Assembly: GCA_031761405.1 (NCBI GenBank)
Contig: JASEVX010000011.1
Location: forward strand, 35,579,955 to 35,643,954
Direction: 5' to 3'
DNA from: Serripes groenlandicus
Taxonomy: Eukaryota > Mollusca > Bivalvia > Cardiida > Cardiidae
Length of the DNA stretch: 64,000 nt
Part shown: piece after piece, positions 61,425 through 64,000 of the stretch
How the letters are laid out: each line of letters starts with the position of its first letter
How positions within the stretch are numbered: position 1 is the stretch's first letter
Notes under the pieces: model-generated
Databases searched by the model: none
What the model was told of the DNA's origin: nothing
The model's input: only the letters and a program-made list of their open reading frames with translations
Translations under genes and position numbers: made by a program

Positions 61425-64000
61425 TAACGAAAATAACTTTTTTATTGGAGTGTTGACTTATCATGCGTTCATCATTAGAAACACTTCAATGGATTGACGT
61501 ATGTAACTTACGTATGTAACTTGGAAGCGCTATGTAAAAATGAGTAGCAAAGTTATTCTTTTCTATTTTTTACTTTTTAAAATAATTGGCACGATGCCGA
61601 TCCAGCATAGTGTTAAATCATGCGACACGTACATTAAGGGGATTTTGGGTGTGATAATGAACAATATCATTTAAACCAGACTTAACTTCGCTGGCTGGCT
61701 CTTGTGACTCACGACTGTCTCATCTCAGTCGTCTCAGATTGACCTTTGCATCAGTCAATCAAATTGTCGCCTACAAAATCCTGAGGACATAACCCCTATG
61801 AATATACGAGATGGAGAAGTGGTCACCGTCTAGTGATCCGATTGAATGAATATTTAAATGAATTGGGCAACTAGAGACGACCTTTCATGACCTTTCATGC
61901 GGTATCGTCAGATCCAATATACGTTCTTGCACAGCGCAGTATTTTGGTCTGTGTCTAATGAGAGTGTATAATGAACGACCGCAAAATCTAGCCTAAATCG
62001 AGTATAAAGGTTTAGCCCAAAAGTTCTGACTGGTTTTTTTATCGCAACTAAATGCATGTCAGGGCTGGTGATACATTCAACAAAATGTTGCGATTTGTAA
62101 AACAGCTTAATGTCGAGCAGGCAGTATATCAAGGATGTCGCTCAATTGGAACTTTCGGCTACACGTATAAGGCCTATTGTTGACCTTAGATGTCGTTCAT
62201 AAAAACATGTACAGCCTACACACGATTAGTAAATCGGTTGTTGAGTGCGCCTGCATACGTTCAATACTATTCGAAACTGCCCGCATGCAAAGTATTGAGT
62301 CGGGAAGGTGTGTCACTGATCATTGTGACACTTTCCCTCTTACAAACGCTTTTTGACGTATCTGAAGCAGACGACTTTTGAAAACACTGTTACAAAACGA
62401 AAAATTGATAATGATGAGCAATTTCTACTTTTGCAATAATATTTCAACTTTTTTCTATTATTATTTTTCATATTATTGCAAACATTTAGTCAAAGTCGTC
62501 TGCTAATTACGTCATTGATATGAAACGTTTATAATATCGCTGTTGTCTCACTCAAGTTTTGCCAACTTTAAAAAAAAAAGGTTTTAAGATAAGATTTAGT
62601 TGGTGAAAAGAAGTTGGCAAAGTGGTACTAGGTTAGTAAGTGTTATTAATATTGATGGTTAGTATATGTTTTCTTTTCGCCAACTATTTGAACCTTTGAA
62701 TATATTTTTAAATATAATTTATTATCGGACAATTATTCGACAGATAAGTTTTCCGATTTTTAACTGGTGACACGGAATATCATATCAAAATATAAACGGT
62801 GTTTACCCTATGAATCAGCGAAAACGATCAGTCCCAACTGATACAGACATTTCGAACCTGTGTGGCAGAACAGTGGGTCGAAAGGGGCAAATTCATTTGG
62901 AACCGATAGTTCAATGATGTCCCATACACAACCAATTACACCGAGGGTTAGCACCATAGTACCATTCCCAACCAAAATGTGTCCAATAAAAAACAATAAA
63001 ATAAGAAGAGAGCAATCAATGAACGAGAAAAAGATCTTACAATTCGCAAATGGTGAACGAAACGAGTGAATATAGTTGCGAATATTGAAATGTTGGAAAC
63101 ATGTCTCATTCTGTACGACAGTATATATAATTTTACTTAATTTGTTCCTTTGAATGTATATTTTAGATACAAAGTTTTAACAAATTGTAGACAAATGTAG
63201 AATTTTCGAATGTTGAGTTATACCTCAAGGAGCATGCTGCATATATGTAAAGGGGTATACAGATTGGAACATTGAATTGTTTGTATGTATGTATTTTGAA
63301 GTGAAAAAACTTCATACAAATAGTAGATAATTATCTTAACATTTTCCCGCATCGAAAAGCTTGTAAAAGACACTATTTAAATCATTCTCGAAAAATATTG
63401 AAACTTTCTATAAAAGAAAGAGTAATTGTTGAATATATGTAAACATGATAATAGCAGAAAAGTTCTCATTCCGAGACAATGTTTTCAAACTTCGTTCGCT
63501 CGAGTTAGTCAAGACCGCCTCGGTGGTGTAGTGGATAAACAACAAGACTCTTGACAAATTTTATGCAATATTAAATACAAATATCCAGTCTGAAGTATAC
63601 AATACTGCAAAATACATTCAGAGCGCATTCAAACTAAGAAGTGAGACTCTTTCAATATCTTAATTATTTTTCCAGCTTCAAATGTCAGTGTTATAATGTA
63701 TTTCATCACTCCCTGTTGTATATACCTATAAATTATGTTGTATAATGGGCCGGTGGCCTAAATTACGAAATAAAATACCTAAAAATGTCAGAGCGTCAGC
63801 ACCGGGTGCGGGAGGTCACGAGATAGATCCCAAGACTAATGACTTTAGAAATGGAAGTACAAATGTAATTGCTTTTCCTCCTTTGCGCTACGGATTGTGG
63901 GGTTATCATTACCACTACTGACTTGCTGGTGTCAGTACAAATGACAAAGGAAATAACACGGTTTGATTGAACAAGTGTTGAAAGCGACTTAAGCACAATT
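61276..64000 (+). repeat. Large direct duplication, copy 2 (runs off the window)
   Basis: Same content and order as 51338-54114, with few substitutions. Three small deletions relative to copy 1: about 17 bp at 62063 (after GCATGTCAGG), about 15 bp at 62253 (after GCGCCTGCA) and about 14 bp at 62729 (after TTATTATCGG). The C-run and CA-run differ in length. The right end is not reached. Confidence 0.95.

Noticed and set aside
51338..64000. Giant LTR element, the duplicated blocks being LTRs
   Set aside because: The left edge lacks TG, no primer-binding site or polypurine tract is seen, and the spacer has no gag-pol, only a Penelope-like and a DNA element.

Overview
This window is eukaryotic nuclear DNA. 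It is AT-rich, has small genes split by long introns with GT-AG splice sites, and is crowded with short inverted-repeat elements, tRNA-derived SINEs and decayed retroelements. The best guess is a bivalve mollusc. The grounds are two tandem secreted C1q-domain genes, a TRIM-type NHL propeller gene, a Spätzle-type cystine-knot gene, and SINE tails of the form seen in molluscan V-/Meta-type SINEs. No species is claimed. Nothing bacterial (operon, RBS, CRISPR) is present.

Four spliced protein genes were rebuilt by eye. Every junction keeps the frame. (1) C1q gene 1, + strand, 11333-14489, 3 exons, 289 aa. (2) C1q gene 2, + strand, 17525-22395, 3 exons, 287 aa, a tandem relative whose introns fall in different places. 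(3) An NHL/TRIM-type propeller gene, - strand, 34587-24337, 6 exons, 391 aa, without RING or B-box; it starts MGSCQS, a myristoylation-type N-terminus followed by a basic cluster. (4) A Spätzle-like prohormone gene, - strand, 50486-44447, 5 exons, 201 aa, with signal peptide, dibasic site and a 97-residue cysteine-knot-like domain. C1q proteins, TRIM/NHL proteins and Spätzle ligands all belong to innate recognition or signalling families, so the window reads as an immune-flavoured neighbourhood. That they act together is inference only. Weaker candidate exons lie at 36002-36186/37400-37540 (-), 38817-39070 (+) and 15258-15476 (+).

Layout: 1-11.3 kb is repeats (a 161-bp triplication, piggyBac-like MITEs, and a SINE blown up by twelve 74-bp units). 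11.3-22.4 kb holds the C1q pair with introns full of MITEs. 22.4-24.3 kb has a LINE remnant. 24.3-34.6 kb is the NHL gene. 34.6-44.4 kb is repeats and candidate exons. 44.4-50.5 kb is the Spätzle-like gene. 50.5-64 kb is gene-free: a direct duplication of at least 2.7 kb (51338-54114 and 61276-64000) flanks a Penelope-like element with four nested insertions and a 2.6-kb TIR element.

Repeat families are named here for cross-reference. A: TTAA-flanked, CCCTTTCCC ends, piggyBac-like MITE. B: TTAA-flanked, ends CTCTTTCAGCGCC. C: ends GAGCCGTCCCACGAGAAAAC. D: ends CGAGGGCTTGGCGTGAAAC with ATTT target duplication. E: short GATCAGACTGCGCGGATGC repeat. F: TTCGAGTTA-rich element. All coordinates and translations come from reading the sequence by eye; no database search was run.
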